DNA from: RSA11 sp965652565
GTDB lineage: Bacteria; Actinomycetota; Thermoleophilia; Solirubrobacterales; 70-9
Direction of reading: 5' to 3'
Assembly (NCBI GenBank): GCA_965652565.1
Contig: CBFGWL010000016.1
Coordinates: 1-42,475, forward strand
DNA: 42,475 nucleotides
The position numbers and the translations under genes are program-made. Shown here piece after piece: positions 23,151-32,432 of the stretch. Under the pieces are notes generated by a model. It saw nothing but the letters and a program-made list of their open reading frames with translations, was not told the DNA's origin and did not search any database. Position 1 is the stretch's first letter; each line of letters begins with the position of its first letter.

Positions 23151-24194
23151 TTGAGCTCCCAGACCAAATCTTCCTCCCGCCGTCCCAGCTGGGCGGTCCA
23201 ACTCGCTCCCTACGCGCAGCCCTCGCGTCCCCGAGCGCTGCTCGACCTGGCGACCTCGGTGCTGCCGTACCTCGCGCTAATGGCCGCGATGTATCTGGCG
23301 CTCGACATCTCCTACTGGCTCGTCTTGGCTCTTTCGATTCCGGCCGCCGGGTTTCTCCTGCGGACCTTCATCGTCTTCCACGACTGCACACACGGTTCGT
23401 TCTGGCCGTCGCGGCGCACCAACAACGCGATCGGGATGGTCGCGGCGCTCTTCGTGATGCAGCCGTATCGCCGCTGGCGCCACCACCACGCGGTCCACCA
23501 CGGCAGCGCCGGGGACCTCGACCGCCGCGGGACCGGTGACGTGCACACGCTGACCGCCGCCGAGTACCTCGCGAGCCCCTGGCGCGTTCGCCTCGCGTAC
23601 CGGCTCTTTCGCAACCCGCTCGTGATGTTCGGGCTCGGCCCGATCTGGGCGCTCGTGATCCAGCCGCGCTTCTTCAGCCGCTCCGAGCCCTGGCCGATGC
23701 GCCGCAGCGCCCTGCTCACGAACCTCGCGGTCGGGGCGTTCGTCGCCGCCGCCTGCCTGCTCCTCGGCTGGCGCGAGTATCTGCTGATTCAGCTCCCCGT
23801 CGTGGTGCTCGCCGGGATGGCGGGCGTCTTCCTCTTCTACGTCCAGCACCAGTTTGAGGACGTCTACTGGGAGAGCGGGGAGCGCTGGGATTACGCGGAG
23901 GCCGCGCTACGGGGCAGCTCGTACCTGCGCCTGCCGCAGCCGCTTCAGTTCTTCACCGGGAACATCGGCCTGCACCACGTGCATCACCTCAGCACGCGGA
24001 TCCCGAACTACAACCTCCAGCGGGCCCACGACGAAAACGACGTCTTCCACGACGTGCCTGTCCTCACCTTGCGCGACGGGATCCGTTCGCTGCGCCTCAA
24101 GGTCTTCGACGAGGAGAGCGGTCGCATGATCGGCTGGCGCGAACTGCGCCGTCTGCGGCCGCCCGTCGCCGCGGCGGACGTCGCTGAGGCCTAG
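23151..24194 (+). CDS. Membrane fatty acid desaturase
   Basis: 347 residues from TTG 23151; GTG 23100 would add 17 but lies in a hairpin. GTAGAT at 23140-23145 may be its -10 box. The three His boxes of acyl desaturases are intact: HDCTH (77-81), HHHAVHH (111-117) and HHVHH (275-279). Hydrophobic segments lie near 35-70, 95-103, 155-172 and 190-235. The enzyme introduces a double bond into membrane-lipid acyl chains using a di-iron centre, O2 and an electron donor. Which carbon is desaturated cannot be told. Its TAG shares CTAG with the convergent GT2 gene. Confidence 0.88.
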   Translation: MSSQTKSSSRRPSWAVQLAPYAQPSRPRALLDLATSVLPYLALMAAMYLALDISYWLVLALSIPAAGFLLRTFIVFHDCTHGSFWPSRRTNNAIGMVAALFVMQPYRRWRHHHAVHHGSAGDLDRRGTGDVHTLTAAEYLASPWRVRLAYRLFRNPLVMFGLGPIWALVIQPRFFSRSEPWPMRRSALLTNLAVGAFVAAACLLLGWREYLLIQLPVVVLAGMAGVFLFYVQHQFEDVYWESGERWDYAEAALRGSSYLRLPQPLQFFTGNIGLHHVHHLSTRIPNYNLQRAHDENDVFHDVPVLTLRDGIRSLRLKVFDEESGRMIGWRELRRLRPPVAAADVAEA

Positions 24195-25033
24195 GCCCGC
24201 TCGCGCCCCGCACGGGCGCGCTCCGCCGCGAACCCGGCGAGGATCGCCGCCTGGCCGAGTGCCGCGAGGGCGGCGACCCGAGGGCCCGCGCGCAGCGCAG
24301 CGCGCGCGATCGCGAGCCGCTGGCCGCCGCTCGCCAGGGGCGTGTCGTGCGCCCGCAGGCGCGCCGCTGCGCGGCCGTAGCGCAGCTGCTGGCCGACGAA
24401 GCCGCGCGCGCCCAGGCGCTGCTCGTGACGGACCACCGCGTAGGGCGCGTAGCGCAGCGGCGCCCCCGCGGCGCGCAGCCGAGCGCACCACTCGCGGTCC
24501 TCGCCCGCGGCGTCTGGGAAGCGCTCGTCGAACGGAAAGCGCTGGGCGGTCGCCCTCGCGACCGCGAGGTTGCAGGTGGGCGCGAAGCCGAGGGAACCCG
24601 TGCTGGGGTCGAGGCTGGCCCGCTGGAGCTCGGAGGTCGCGAGTTGCGAGGCCTCTGCGAACGGGTCCCGCGGGCGGGCGTTCACGGTCTCGCCCGCGAC
24701 CGCGCCTTCAGGCGGGCAGCTCGTAGCGAGCAGCTCCGCCCAGCGCGGATCGGGCAGGCAGTCGTCGTCGGTGAAGCAGACCACGCGATGGGACGCGGCG
24801 CGCGCGCCGGCGTTGCGCGCGGCGGCCGGCCCGGCGCCGTCCGTTTGGATCAGGCGCGCCCCTGATTCCGCGGCGAGCCGTTCCACGGCGCGATCCCCAC
24901 CCGGCGCGTCGTCGACCACGATCAGCTCGCAGGGCACGGTCTGGGCGCGCAGCTTCTCGAGGCAGCGTGCGAGCGCCTCCGAGCGCCCACGGGTGGGCAC
25001 GACGACGCTGACCGGGGTTGCAAGGGACGGCAT
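24191..25033 (-). CDS. Glycosyltransferase family 2 (soluble type)
   Basis: 280 residues from ATG 25033; the frame extends to 25120 but overlaps surE. GT-A signatures: PVSVVVPTRGR (7-17), CELIVVDDAPG (35-45), GPAAARNAGARAA (68-80) and CFTDDDCLPD (86-95), which holds the DxD metal motif. GEDREWCARLRAAG (about 205-218) corresponds to the catalytic ED region. The C-terminus is Ala-rich, with one hydrophobic stretch that may associate with the membrane. It lies alone between the desaturase and surE, divergent from surE by 40 bp. Donor and acceptor unknown. Confidence 0.85.
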   Translation of the reverse strand: MPSLATPVSVVVPTRGRSEALARCLEKLRAQTVPCELIVVDDAPGGDRAVERLAAESGARLIQTDGAGPAAARNAGARAASHRVVCFTDDDCLPDPRWAELLATSCPPEGAVAGETVNARPRDPFAEASQLATSELQRASLDPSTGSLGFAPTCNLAVARATAQRFPFDERFPDAAGEDREWCARLRAAGAPLRYAPYAVVRHEQRLGARGFVGQQLRYGRAAARLRAHDTPLASGGQRLAIARAALRAGPRVAALAALGQAAILAGFAAERARAGRERA

Positions 25034-25059
25034 GAGCGGTTTGACGATAGATGCAGCCC

Positions 25060-25065
25060 TAGAAT
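25060..25065 (+). promoter_or_regulatory. -10 element TAGAAT of surE
   Basis: TAGAAT lies 8 nt before GTG 25074. There is no SD, so surE is probably leaderless. Confidence 0.5.
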
Positions 25066-25073
25066 CGTCGCCC

Positions 25074-25901
25074 GTGCGGGTCCTGGTCACGAACGACGAC
25101 GGCATCGGGGCGGAGGGCATTCACGCGCTGCGCCGCGCGCTGCAGGAGATCGACGACCTCGAGGTCCACGTGATCGCGCCCCACATCAACCGCAGCGGGG
25201 CCGCGCGCAGCATCACCACCCGGTCTCCGATCTGGGTCGAGGAGATCCAGTTCGAGGACGGGCACATCGGGTTCGCAACCGAGGGGACGCCCGTCGACTG
25301 CGTGCGCTTCGCCGATCTCGGACTGCTCGGCGGGCGCCCCGACCTGATCGTCTCCGGGATCAACCACGGCTCGAACCTGGGTGACGACGTCACCTACTCG
25401 GGGACGGTCGCCGCGGCGATCGAGGGGCTCGTGCTCGGCATCCCGGGGATCGCCGTCTCGCAGCAGTGGGCGCGCGGGAACATGGGCTACCGAGCGCACG
25501 GGCCGCTGGACTTTGGAGTGGGTGCCAAGTTCGCCGCCGGGCTCGTGGAGGCGGTTGTCCGCACCGGGCTCCCCGAGGGCACGCTGCTGAACGTGAACAT
25601 CCCGGCCGAGCGGGTCTCCGGCGTGGAGGTGACCCGGCTCGGCAAGCGTCTCTACGACGACGAGCTCAAGCTGGTCGCCGAGGACGAGCGGGGCAGGCGC
25701 CGCTACGAGATGTACGGCTTCGAGCCCTCGTTCGAGGACGAGGAGGGCACCGATCTGGCCGCGGTCGCCCGCGGGAAGATCTCGCTCACCCCCGTGCACT
25801 TCGACCTGACCGACCGCCGCAACATGAAGCGCCTGCAGGAATGGGATCTCGACGCGGTGCTCGAGGCCGCCATCGCGGCAGACGCGAGCGAGGCGGCATG
25901 A
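25074..25901 (+). CDS. surE: 5'/3'-nucleotidase SurE
   Basis: 275 residues from GTG 25074. SurE is a metal-dependent phosphatase of nucleoside monophosphates in stress and stationary phase. Metal-binding residues are visible: VTNDDGIGAEG (5-15) with D8 and D9, NRSGAARSIT (39-48) with S41, GTPVDCV (71-77) and VSGINHGSNLGDDVTYSGTV (93-112) with N97. The C-terminal arm (about 200-260) is present. The frame open to 24570 overlaps the GT2 gene and is not used. The stop overlaps the ligA ATG (ATGA), so the two genes are co-translated. Confidence 0.95.
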   Translation: MRVLVTNDDGIGAEGIHALRRALQEIDDLEVHVIAPHINRSGAARSITTRSPIWVEEIQFEDGHIGFATEGTPVDCVRFADLGLLGGRPDLIVSGINHGSNLGDDVTYSGTVAAAIEGLVLGIPGIAVSQQWARGNMGYRAHGPLDFGVGAKFAAGLVEAVVRTGLPEGTLLNVNIPAERVSGVEVTRLGKRLYDDELKLVAEDERGRRRYEMYGFEPSFEDEEGTDLAAVARGKISLTPVHFDLTDRRNMKRLQEWDLDAVLEAAIAADASEAA

Positions 25902-27916
25902 GCAGCCCGGCGGAGCGCGTCGCCGAGCTGCGGCGGGAGATCGCCAAGCACGACCATCGCTACTACGTCCTCGACGACCCCGTGATCGGGGACGATGAGT
26001 ACGACGAGCTGCTGAACGAGCTGCGCGAGCTCGAGGAGCGCCACCCGGAGCTGCGTACGCCGGACTCACCGACCCAGCGCGTCGGCGGGCAGCCGCTCTC
26101 CAAGTTCCAGCAGGTCGAGCACCCCGAGCCCATGCTCTCCCTGGGCAACGCGCGCAACGAGGAGGAGCTGCGCGCGTGGGAGAAGCGCATCGCGAATCTG
26201 CTGCGCCGATTCGACATCACCGCCGAGCAGATCAGCTTCGTCACCGAGCCCAAGATCGACGGGCTCGCGATGTCGCTGGTGTACGAGAACGGTGAGTTCG
26301 TGCGCGGCGCAACGCGCGGCGACGGGCGCGTCGGGGAGGACGTCACCGCGAACCTGCGCACGATCCGCGCGATCCCGCTGCGCATCGAGGATGCCCCCGA
26401 GCTCGTCGAGGTGCGCGGCGAGGTCTACTTCCCGCGCAAGGGCTTCGAGGACCTGAACACCCAGCGCGCGGAGGCCGGCGAGCCCGCCTTCGCCAACCCC
26501 CGCAACGCCGCCGCGGGCACGATCCGCCAGCTCGACCCGAAGATCGCCGCTGAACGGCCGCTCTCGGTGTGGTGCTACGGGATCGGCGCGCGCCGCGGGG
26601 TGGAGCACGCGACCCACGCCGACGAGATCGAGTGGCTGCGCGAGCACGGCTTCAAGGTCGAGCCGAACATCGAGGTGCACGAGGAGATCGACTCGGTGGT
26701 CGAGCGCTGCCGCTGGTGGGAGGAGCGCCGGGAGACCCTCGACTACGAGATCGACGGCGTCGTGATCAAGGTCAACGAGCGCCGCCTGTGGCGCGAGCTC
26801 GGCGTGGTTGGTCGCGAGCCGCGGTGGGCGATCGCCTGGAAGTTCCCGCCGATCACGGCGACCACGACGCTGAAGCGCGTGGTCTGGAACGTCGGCCGCG
26901 TCGGCAACCTGATCCCGTTCGCCGTGCTCGAGCCGGTGCGCGTGGGGGGCGTCACCGTGAGTCAGGCCACGCTCCACAACGAGGAGGATCTGGCCCGCAA
27001 GGACGTTCGCGAGGGCGACGAGGTCGTCGTCACCCGCGCCGGCGACGTGATCCCGCAGGTGCTCGCGCCGCTCATCCAGCGGCGTGAGGGCCGCAAGCTC
27101 AAGAAGGCCACGCCGCCCAAGAAGTGCCCGGCCTGCGGCGCCGAGACCGTCAAGCCCGAGGACAGCGTGTTCACGGTCTGTCCGAACCGCCGCGGTTGCC
27201 CCGGTCAGCAGTTCCAGCACATGAAGCACTTCACGGCGGTCATGGACATCGAGGGCTTCGGCGAGAAGCTCTCCTACCGGTTCCTCGATGAGGGGCTGAT
27301 CGAGGACGCCGCCGACATCTACGACCTCACCGCCGAGCGCCTCCAGGAGCTCGAGGGCTTCGGCGAGGTCTCCGCGCGCAACCTGGTCGCCGCGATCGAC
27401 GAATCACGCAAGCAGCCGTTCTCGATCGTGCTCTTCGCCCTCGGCCTGCCCGGCATCGGCTACGTCACTGCGCAGGCGCTCGCCGAACACTTCGGCACGA
27501 TCGACCGGCTGCTCGCCGCCGACGCGGAGGAGATCGAGAGGGTGGAGGGCGTGGGGCCGATCACCGCCGCGCAGATCCAGGAGGAGCTCGCCGAGGAACC
27601 GACCCGTGCGCTCATCGAGCGGCTGCGCGAGCGCGGCCTGCGCTTCGAGCTCGATCCCGCTGAGCGCCGCCAGGAGGGCGGGCCCCTCGACGGCAAGACG
27701 TTCGTGCTGACCGGGACCCTGCCCAACCTCTCGCGCGACGAGGCCAGCGCGATGATCAAGCGCGCGGGCGGCAAGGTCACCGGCTCGGTTTCGAAGAAGA
27801 CCGACTACGTGGTGGCGGGCGACAGCCCCGGCTCGAAGTTCGCCAAGGCGCAGGAGCTGGGCACCGAGATCATCGACGAGGACGGGCTGCGCGCGTTGCT
27901 CGCGGACGCGGACTGA
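25898..27916 (+). CDS. ligA: NAD+-dependent DNA ligase
   Basis: 672 residues, a normal length. It seals nicks using NAD+ in replication and repair. Domains in order: Ia (HDHRYYVLDDP, 18-28), adenylation with the nucleophile Lys in EPKIDG (K119), RGDGRVGEDVT, EVRGEVYFP, IDGVVIKV; OB fold; zinc finger with C410, C413, C428 and C434; helix-hairpin-helix repeats (about 440-580); BRCT (about 590-672; GKTFVLTGTL, DYVVAGDSPGSK). All key residues are intact. Its ATG overlaps the surE stop. Confidence 0.97.
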   Translation: MSSPAERVAELRREIAKHDHRYYVLDDPVIGDDEYDELLNELRELEERHPELRTPDSPTQRVGGQPLSKFQQVEHPEPMLSLGNARNEEELRAWEKRIANLLRRFDITAEQISFVTEPKIDGLAMSLVYENGEFVRGATRGDGRVGEDVTANLRTIRAIPLRIEDAPELVEVRGEVYFPRKGFEDLNTQRAEAGEPAFANPRNAAAGTIRQLDPKIAAERPLSVWCYGIGARRGVEHATHADEIEWLREHGFKVEPNIEVHEEIDSVVERCRWWEERRETLDYEIDGVVIKVNERRLWRELGVVGREPRWAIAWKFPPITATTTLKRVVWNVGRVGNLIPFAVLEPVRVGGVTVSQATLHNEEDLARKDVREGDEVVVTRAGDVIPQVLAPLIQRREGRKLKKATPPKKCPACGAETVKPEDSVFTVCPNRRGCPGQQFQHMKHFTAVMDIEGFGEKLSYRFLDEGLIEDAADIYDLTAERLQELEGFGEVSARNLVAAIDESRKQPFSIVLFALGLPGIGYVTAQALAEHFGTIDRLLAADAEEIERVEGVGPITAAQIQEELAEEPTRALIERLRERGLRFELDPAERRQEGGPLDGKTFVLTGTLPNLSRDEASAMIKRAGGKVTGSVSKKTDYVVAGDSPGSKFAKAQELGTEIIDEDGLRALLADAD

Positions 27917-27938
27917 CCCGCCGGGCCAAGCGTGCGCC

Positions 27939-29306
27939 TCAGCGGAAGCGCGCGATCGCCGCGGCCATCTTGTCCTGCGCGCGGCGCGCCGTGGCGGTGT
28001 TGACCGAGTTCATGAGGATCGAGAACGCGACGAGGCCGCCCTTGCCCGCGCGGCAGTAGCCCGAGAGCGCGCTGACCCCGTTGATCGTGCCCGTCTTGCC
28101 CCGGCAGCGGCCCTCCGCGGCGGTGCCCCGCATGCGGCTCGCAAGCGTGCCGTCGCGGCCCGCGACCGCAAGCGAATCGCGCCACGTCGGCCACAGGGCG
28201 CGCTTGCGGCGCATCGCGACCAGCAGCTTGCCGACCTGCCTGGCGCTCGCCTTGTTGCGCCGCGAGAGCCCCGAGCCGTTCTGCAGGCGCACGCCGCTGC
28301 CAACCTTCTTGGCGAACCGCTCGGCGCGTTTCGCCCCGCGCTTCGTGGTCGCGCGCGCGCCGCGCTTGGCGCCGAGCCGTTTGAGCAGCATCTCCGCGAA
28401 GAAGTTGTTCGAGGGCTTGTTCGTCTCCGCCAGCAGCGCGAGCATGCTGGGCGATTCGACCTCGCCAAGCGGCGGTCGGTTGCGCAGGCGCGCGGGGCTC
28501 CCGCCGACCGTGACCCGGCCGCGGACGGCCACCCCCACGGAGCGCAGCGCCTTCTTGAAGCGCTTGCCCGCCACGCGAGCGGGGTCGGATGCGAAGCGCC
28601 CGCCGTCGTAGCCGGAGTCGAACGACAGCCCGGAGAGCGGGCTCAGGTAGGGGCCGCCGCTGATCCCCGCCTGCGGCACCGAGCGCTTGCGGTCGAAGAT
28701 GGTGTCGTCGGCACGGATGCCGCCGCTCACCCGCTCGATCCCGGCGCGCTTCACCTGCCGGGCCAGCGGCTTGAGCGAGGTGTGCGGCAGGCCGTGGCGC
28801 GTCGCGAACGACCGGGTGCCGAGCGCGGGGTCGCCGTCGCCGACCAGGACGAGCTTGCCCTTCAAAGCGCGATCGTTGGAGCCCTGGCGCTTGCCGCTCG
28901 CCCAGACCCTGGTGCGCAGCCGGTGATCGGGCCCGAATTTGTTGAGGTAGGCGGCCGTGGCGAACAGCTTCGAGTTCGAGGCCAGGAGCCGGCGCTTGCC
29001 GGCGTTGTAGGTGAAGAGCGTGCGCTTGCGGTTCGCCTGGAAATCGGCCACCCAGACCCCCGTGGCGCCCCCGACCCGGCGCACCTCGCGGCGCAGCCGG
29101 TTGCGCAGCTGCTTGCGCGAGAGGGCGCGCCGCGCCGCCCGCGCCGTGCCCGGCTCGGCCGCCGGAGTGGCCGCTGCCTCGCCAAACGGCGCGCGCACGG
29201 CGAGCGCGTCCGGCGCCGCGGGGGAGCCCACGGCATCCGCGAACGCCGTCCCAACGCCCAGCGCGAGGACGGCGACGCCCCCTGCCAGCGCCAACAACCT
29301 GCTCAC
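27939..29306 (-). CDS. dacB: D-alanyl-D-alanine carboxypeptidase/endopeptidase (PBP4, peptidase S13)
   Basis: 455 residues from GTG 29306. An N-terminal signal segment (about 3-24) directs export. The three penicillin-binding motifs are in order: SNSK (110-113, nucleophile S110), SNN (299-301) and KTG (404-406). The long insert between the first two motifs (about 185 residues) is typical of class C PBP4. It trims or cleaves peptidoglycan peptide cross-links. Mature surfaces are unusually Arg/Lys-rich (GAKRGARATTKRGAKRAER near 312-330). A -10-like TAGTCT lies 7 nt before the GTG. It is convergent to ligA with a 22-bp gap. Confidence 0.92.
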   Translation of the reverse strand: MSRLLALAGGVAVLALGVGTAFADAVGSPAAPDALAVRAPFGEAAATPAAEPGTARAARRALSRKQLRNRLRREVRRVGGATGVWVADFQANRKRTLFTYNAGKRRLLASNSKLFATAAYLNKFGPDHRLRTRVWASGKRQGSNDRALKGKLVLVGDGDPALGTRSFATRHGLPHTSLKPLARQVKRAGIERVSGGIRADDTIFDRKRSVPQAGISGGPYLSPLSGLSFDSGYDGGRFASDPARVAGKRFKKALRSVGVAVRGRVTVGGSPARLRNRPPLGEVESPSMLALLAETNKPSNNFFAEMLLKRLGAKRGARATTKRGAKRAERFAKKVGSGVRLQNGSGLSRRNKASARQVGKLLVAMRRKRALWPTWRDSLAVAGRDGTLASRMRGTAAEGRCRGKTGTINGVSALSGYCRAGKGGLVAFSILMNSVNTATARRAQDKMAAAIARFR

Positions 29307-29313
29307 CGGGGGC

Positions 29314-29319
29314 AGACTA
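29314..29319 (-). promoter_or_regulatory. -10 element TAGTCT of dacB
   Basis: On the minus strand TAGTCT ends 7 nt before GTG 29306. No SD is seen, so the gene is probably leaderless. Confidence 0.45.
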
Positions 29320-29377
29320 GCGAGCCCCGCGACTCTCGCAAACCCGCTCGACCTCCGGAAAACGGTTCCCTGCCTGC

Positions 29378-29383
29378 GATACT
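29378..29383 (+). promoter_or_regulatory. -10 element GATACT of the patatin gene
   Basis: GATACT, preceded by TGC, lies 6 nt before ATG 29390. This fits a leaderless mRNA. Confidence 0.45.
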
Positions 29384-29389
29384 CCCCTC

Positions 29390-30646
29390 ATGGGGAAGGT
29401 GGTGGAACTCGACCCCGGCGGGACCGATCCGAAGGCGCGGCGCGCGCGCCGCCGCCGCAGCAAGCCGTCGAAGACCGCCCTGGTCTTGGGCGGCGGCGGG
29501 CTCACCGGCGGCGTGTATGAGATCGGCGCGCTGCGGGCGCTCGATCTGCTCGCCGTCAACCGCACGGTCAACGACTTCGACGTCTACGTCGGTACGAGCG
29601 CGGGCGCGTTCATCGCCAGCCTGACCGCGAACGGCGTGACGCCGGAGGAGATGATGCGGGTGCTCAATCGCGAGCTGCGCTCGCCGATCCCCGACATCGA
29701 CCTCGGGATGCTGCTCAAGCCGAACTACGCGGGCTTCCTGCGCAAGTCGGCGACCCTGCCGTTCAGGCTGGTCGGGCTCGTCCGCGAGCTCGTGGAGAAC
29801 ATCGGAGAGTCGTCGGCGGTCGACCTCGCCACGGGGCTCGCCTCGGCCTTGCCCACGGGGCTCTACCGGGGCACCGGCATCGAGCGCTACGTACGCGAGG
29901 TGCTCTCGGATCCCGACCGCACGGACGACTTCCGCGAGCTCGCCTGCGAGCTGTACCTGACGGCCACGGACCTCGACACGACCGAGCGGATCATCATGGG
30001 CGAGGGCGAGTGGGCCGACGTGCCGATCTCCCGCGCGGTTGCGGCCTCGGGCGCGCTGCCGTTCGTCTACGAGCCCGTCGAGATCAAGGGCCGCGAGTTC
30101 ATCGACGGCGGCATCCTCTCGACGACCAACATCGACGTTGCGATCGAGCGCGGGGCGGAGTTCGTCGTCGTCATCAACCCGCTGGTCCCTTACGTCAACG
30201 ACTTCGAGAAGCGGATCCCGACGATCACCGGCTCTCGCGCCCACCGCGTCTCCGACATGGGCATGGCGGGCATCGGCAACCAGGTCTTCCGGATGATGTC
30301 CCACGATCGCCTGCATCGCGCGGTGGAGGACTGGGCCGAGAGCTATCCCGGCGTCGACATCATCCTGATCGAGCCCGAGTTCGACGACGCGCTCATGTTC
30401 GGCACGTCGATCCTCGACTACAAGGCGCGGCTTGAGATCGCCAAGCACGGCTTCCAGTCGGTGACGATGCAGCTCGCCCGCGACTACGACCGCTACAAGG
30501 CCGTGGCCGACCGGCACGGCATCCAGATCTCCGCGCGGCGGGTCCGCCACGTGATGGAGCAGGTGGAGGAGGCCGAGGAGACCTCGTCGGCCTGGCGCCG
30601 CGTGCTCGAGCAGACGACGGGCGCGCTGCTGCGCAGCAGCGGTTAG
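29390..30646 (+). CDS. Patatin-like phospholipase
   Basis: 418 residues. After a basic N-terminus (15-28), the patatin domain shows the oxyanion loop LGGGGLTGGVYEIGAL (33-48), the nucleophile elbow VGTSAGAF (67-74, S70) and the dyad Asp in FIDGGILS (237-244, D239). PLFVYEP-like VAASGALPFVYEP precedes it. The C-terminal part (about 300-418) is helical. It should hydrolyse ester bonds of membrane lipids. No signal peptide is seen. Its TAG stop shares TTAG with the convergent CDF-like gene. Confidence 0.93.
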   Translation: MGKVVELDPGGTDPKARRARRRRSKPSKTALVLGGGGLTGGVYEIGALRALDLLAVNRTVNDFDVYVGTSAGAFIASLTANGVTPEEMMRVLNRELRSPIPDIDLGMLLKPNYAGFLRKSATLPFRLVGLVRELVENIGESSAVDLATGLASALPTGLYRGTGIERYVREVLSDPDRTDDFRELACELYLTATDLDTTERIIMGEGEWADVPISRAVAASGALPFVYEPVEIKGREFIDGGILSTTNIDVAIERGAEFVVVINPLVPYVNDFEKRIPTITGSRAHRVSDMGMAGIGNQVFRMMSHDRLHRAVEDWAESYPGVDIILIEPEFDDALMFGTSILDYKARLEIAKHGFQSVTMQLARDYDRYKAVADRHGIQISARRVRHVMEQVEEAEETSSAWRRVLEQTTGALLRSSG

Positions 30647-31638
30647 CTGCCGCGGCCCGCGCCGCCCTCGACGCGCACGCCCTCGGGCACGTCCTCGAGG
30701 GAAGTGACCGGTGCGATGACCACGTCGTGGATGCGCCAATCGAGGTCGCGCAGGTCCGCGGTCAGCCGCTCGAGCCGCTCGGTGAGCCCCTCATCGCTGC
30801 CCACCGGCACGATCCACACATCTCCGCTGATCGTGTGGCCGGTCTCGCGCATGCGCACCGCCGCCTCGGCGACCCACGCCAGCGCGGCGATCTCCTCCTT
30901 GATGCGCTCGGCGGCGGGGTGCGGCTTGGCCTCGTCGTAGGTGCGGGGCCACTCGTCCATCAGGTCCGAAACAGACTCGCGCAGGTATCTCTGACCGTCG
31001 TGGAGGATGTCGGCCGCGATCACCAGCGCCGCCACGGAGTCCGCCCACCAGAGCCCGAGCCCGATGCCGATCACCCCGATTGCGGCGGCGCAGGCGGTGA
31101 GCCAGTCGGCGCGGTTCATCTTCGCGTCGGCGAAGAGCACCTTGTCGTGCAGGGCCTCGGCCAGTGGCTGCTTCAGCCGGCCGATGATTACGGGTGGGAT
31201 CCCGGAGTACGCGAGCGCGGCCAGCATCAGCCAGCCGAGCCAGATCTGCATGTCGAGGATCTCGACCATGCCGATCGGGGGATGTGTGCCGCGCAGGAGC
31301 TTGTCGACCGAATCGACGGCGATGTAGCCGCCCAATGCGAACAGGGCGACGGTGCTGACCACGTAGGCGACGGTGATGGCGCGGTGGTAGCCCCAGGGGA
31401 AACGTCCGCTCGGCGGGCGGTGGCGGAAGCGCGAGGCGACCAGGAAGGCAATCGGCGGAAACAGCGCGAGGATGTCCTCGACCCAGGCGGCCTTCATCGC
31501 CTGCGACTGCCCGAGCGTGAAGTACAAGAGCACGATCGCGCTCAGCCAGTAGATGAGCGAGATCCACTCGAGCCGGATCGCCTTACGGTTGGCCTCCTCC
31601 TGTTCGGGCGGAAGCTCGTGACCCGACGGATACCTCAT
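30643..31638 (-). CDS. Cation diffusion facilitator (CDF)-like membrane protein
   Basis: 331 residues. Five to six membrane segments cover about 25-225, followed by a soluble domain (about 235-320) like the CDF C-terminal ferredoxin-like fold. PPSGRFPWGYHRA (75-87) matches the loop after TM2. ALHDKVLFADAKMNRADWLT lies at the start of TM5 and WADSVAALVIAADIL in TM6, in the places of the CDF metal motifs. The exact HxxxD motif is not plain, so the transported ion is uncertain. ATG 31638 overlaps the stop of the upstream solute-binding lipoprotein gene. Confidence 0.75.
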   Translation of the reverse strand: MRYPSGHELPPEQEEANRKAIRLEWISLIYWLSAIVLLYFTLGQSQAMKAAWVEDILALFPPIAFLVASRFRHRPPSGRFPWGYHRAITVAYVVSTVALFALGGYIAVDSVDKLLRGTHPPIGMVEILDMQIWLGWLMLAALAYSGIPPVIIGRLKQPLAEALHDKVLFADAKMNRADWLTACAAAIGVIGIGLGLWWADSVAALVIAADILHDGQRYLRESVSDLMDEWPRTYDEAKPHPAAERIKEEIAALAWVAEAAVRMRETGHTISGDVWIVPVGSDEGLTERLERLTADLRDLDWRIHDVVIAPVTSLEDVPEGVRVEGGAGRGS

Positions 31639-32342
31639 CGGGTCGCCTCTCGGTGAAGGAGGTCCTCGGCTTCCTCGCCCCGGTCGAGGAGGAACTTCTC
31701 GAGCTTTACGAGGAACGCGTTCTCGCCGCTCGGCACGGCCATCGCGTGCTCGTCGTCGCGCAGGATGTAATCGGTGCGCTCGAAGCCGATGGCCGCGATG
31801 TCGTAGGTGTCGAGCAGGGCCGGGCCGTCGATGTCATCCAGCGCCTCGAAGTAGACCGGGGTCGCGTCGTCCTCCTCCTGGCGCAGGAGGGCGGCGGCCT
31901 CGCTGCCGGCCTCGACCCAGACCTCCATGCCGCCCAGCGAGTCGGGTGTTTCCGTGCCCGGTGGCACGCCCAGCTCGATCTCCGTGTCCACGTAGGGGCG
32001 GGTCAGCGCCGCGTGCGTGCGGTAGGGCCACGAGCGGGTGAGGCCGCCGATGATCACGTCGAGCTGAAAGCCGCGGATCGCCTCGGCGAGCTCCGACTCC
32101 GGGCCGCGGACCCATTCAATCTCAGCGTCGAGTTCGGCGGCGAACCGGCGCAGCAGTTCTGGCTCTACTCCGCCGGGTTCGCCCCCCGGCGGGAGCACGA
32201 CCCACGGCTCGTTCTCGATCACGCCGACGCGCAACGTGCCGCGCTCGACGCGTTCGAGCGTGCCCTCGGGGTCAGCCGGGAAATCGCAGCCCGCGAACCC
32301 GGCGACGATCAGGCACAAAAGGCCCGCGCACAGGGTCGCCAT
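31635..32342 (-). CDS. Solute-binding lipoprotein, extracellular family 3 type
   Basis: 235 residues from ATG 32342, chosen for the SD AGGAG 10 nt upstream; ATG 32360 would add six. The lipobox VAGFAGC ends at Cys13 of the signal region, so the protein is lipid-anchored. The periplasmic-binding fold of amino-acid type follows: GTLRVGVIENEPWVVLPPGG, GVEPELLRRFAAELDAEIEW, LDVIIGGLTRSWPYRTHAAL and later GGMEVWVEAGSEAA. At this length it is slightly short for the family. No ABC permease or ATPase is adjacent. It overlaps the CDF-like gene and diverges from the CHASE-phosphatase gene, which suggests sensing or ion-linked use rather than standard ABC import. Confidence 0.8.
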   Translation of the reverse strand: MATLCAGLLCLIVAGFAGCDFPADPEGTLERVERGTLRVGVIENEPWVVLPPGGEPGGVEPELLRRFAAELDAEIEWVRGPESELAEAIRGFQLDVIIGGLTRSWPYRTHAALTRPYVDTEIELGVPPGTETPDSLGGMEVWVEAGSEAAALLRQEEDDATPVYFEALDDIDGPALLDTYDIAAIGFERTDYILRDDEHAMAVPSGENAFLVKLEKFLLDRGEEAEDLLHREATR

Positions 32343-32432
32343 GACCGTCGCTCCTCTCATCGGGCACGCTCCATCGCCGCGTACCCGGTTGCATGCGGCT
32401 CACGCCGATTGGCCGATCGCGCGCGCGCAGGG

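Noticed and set aside
25902..27916. Upstream extension of ligA to 25466
   Set aside because: It lies entirely within surE in another frame. The ATGA overlap at 25898 gives a normal LigA N-terminus.
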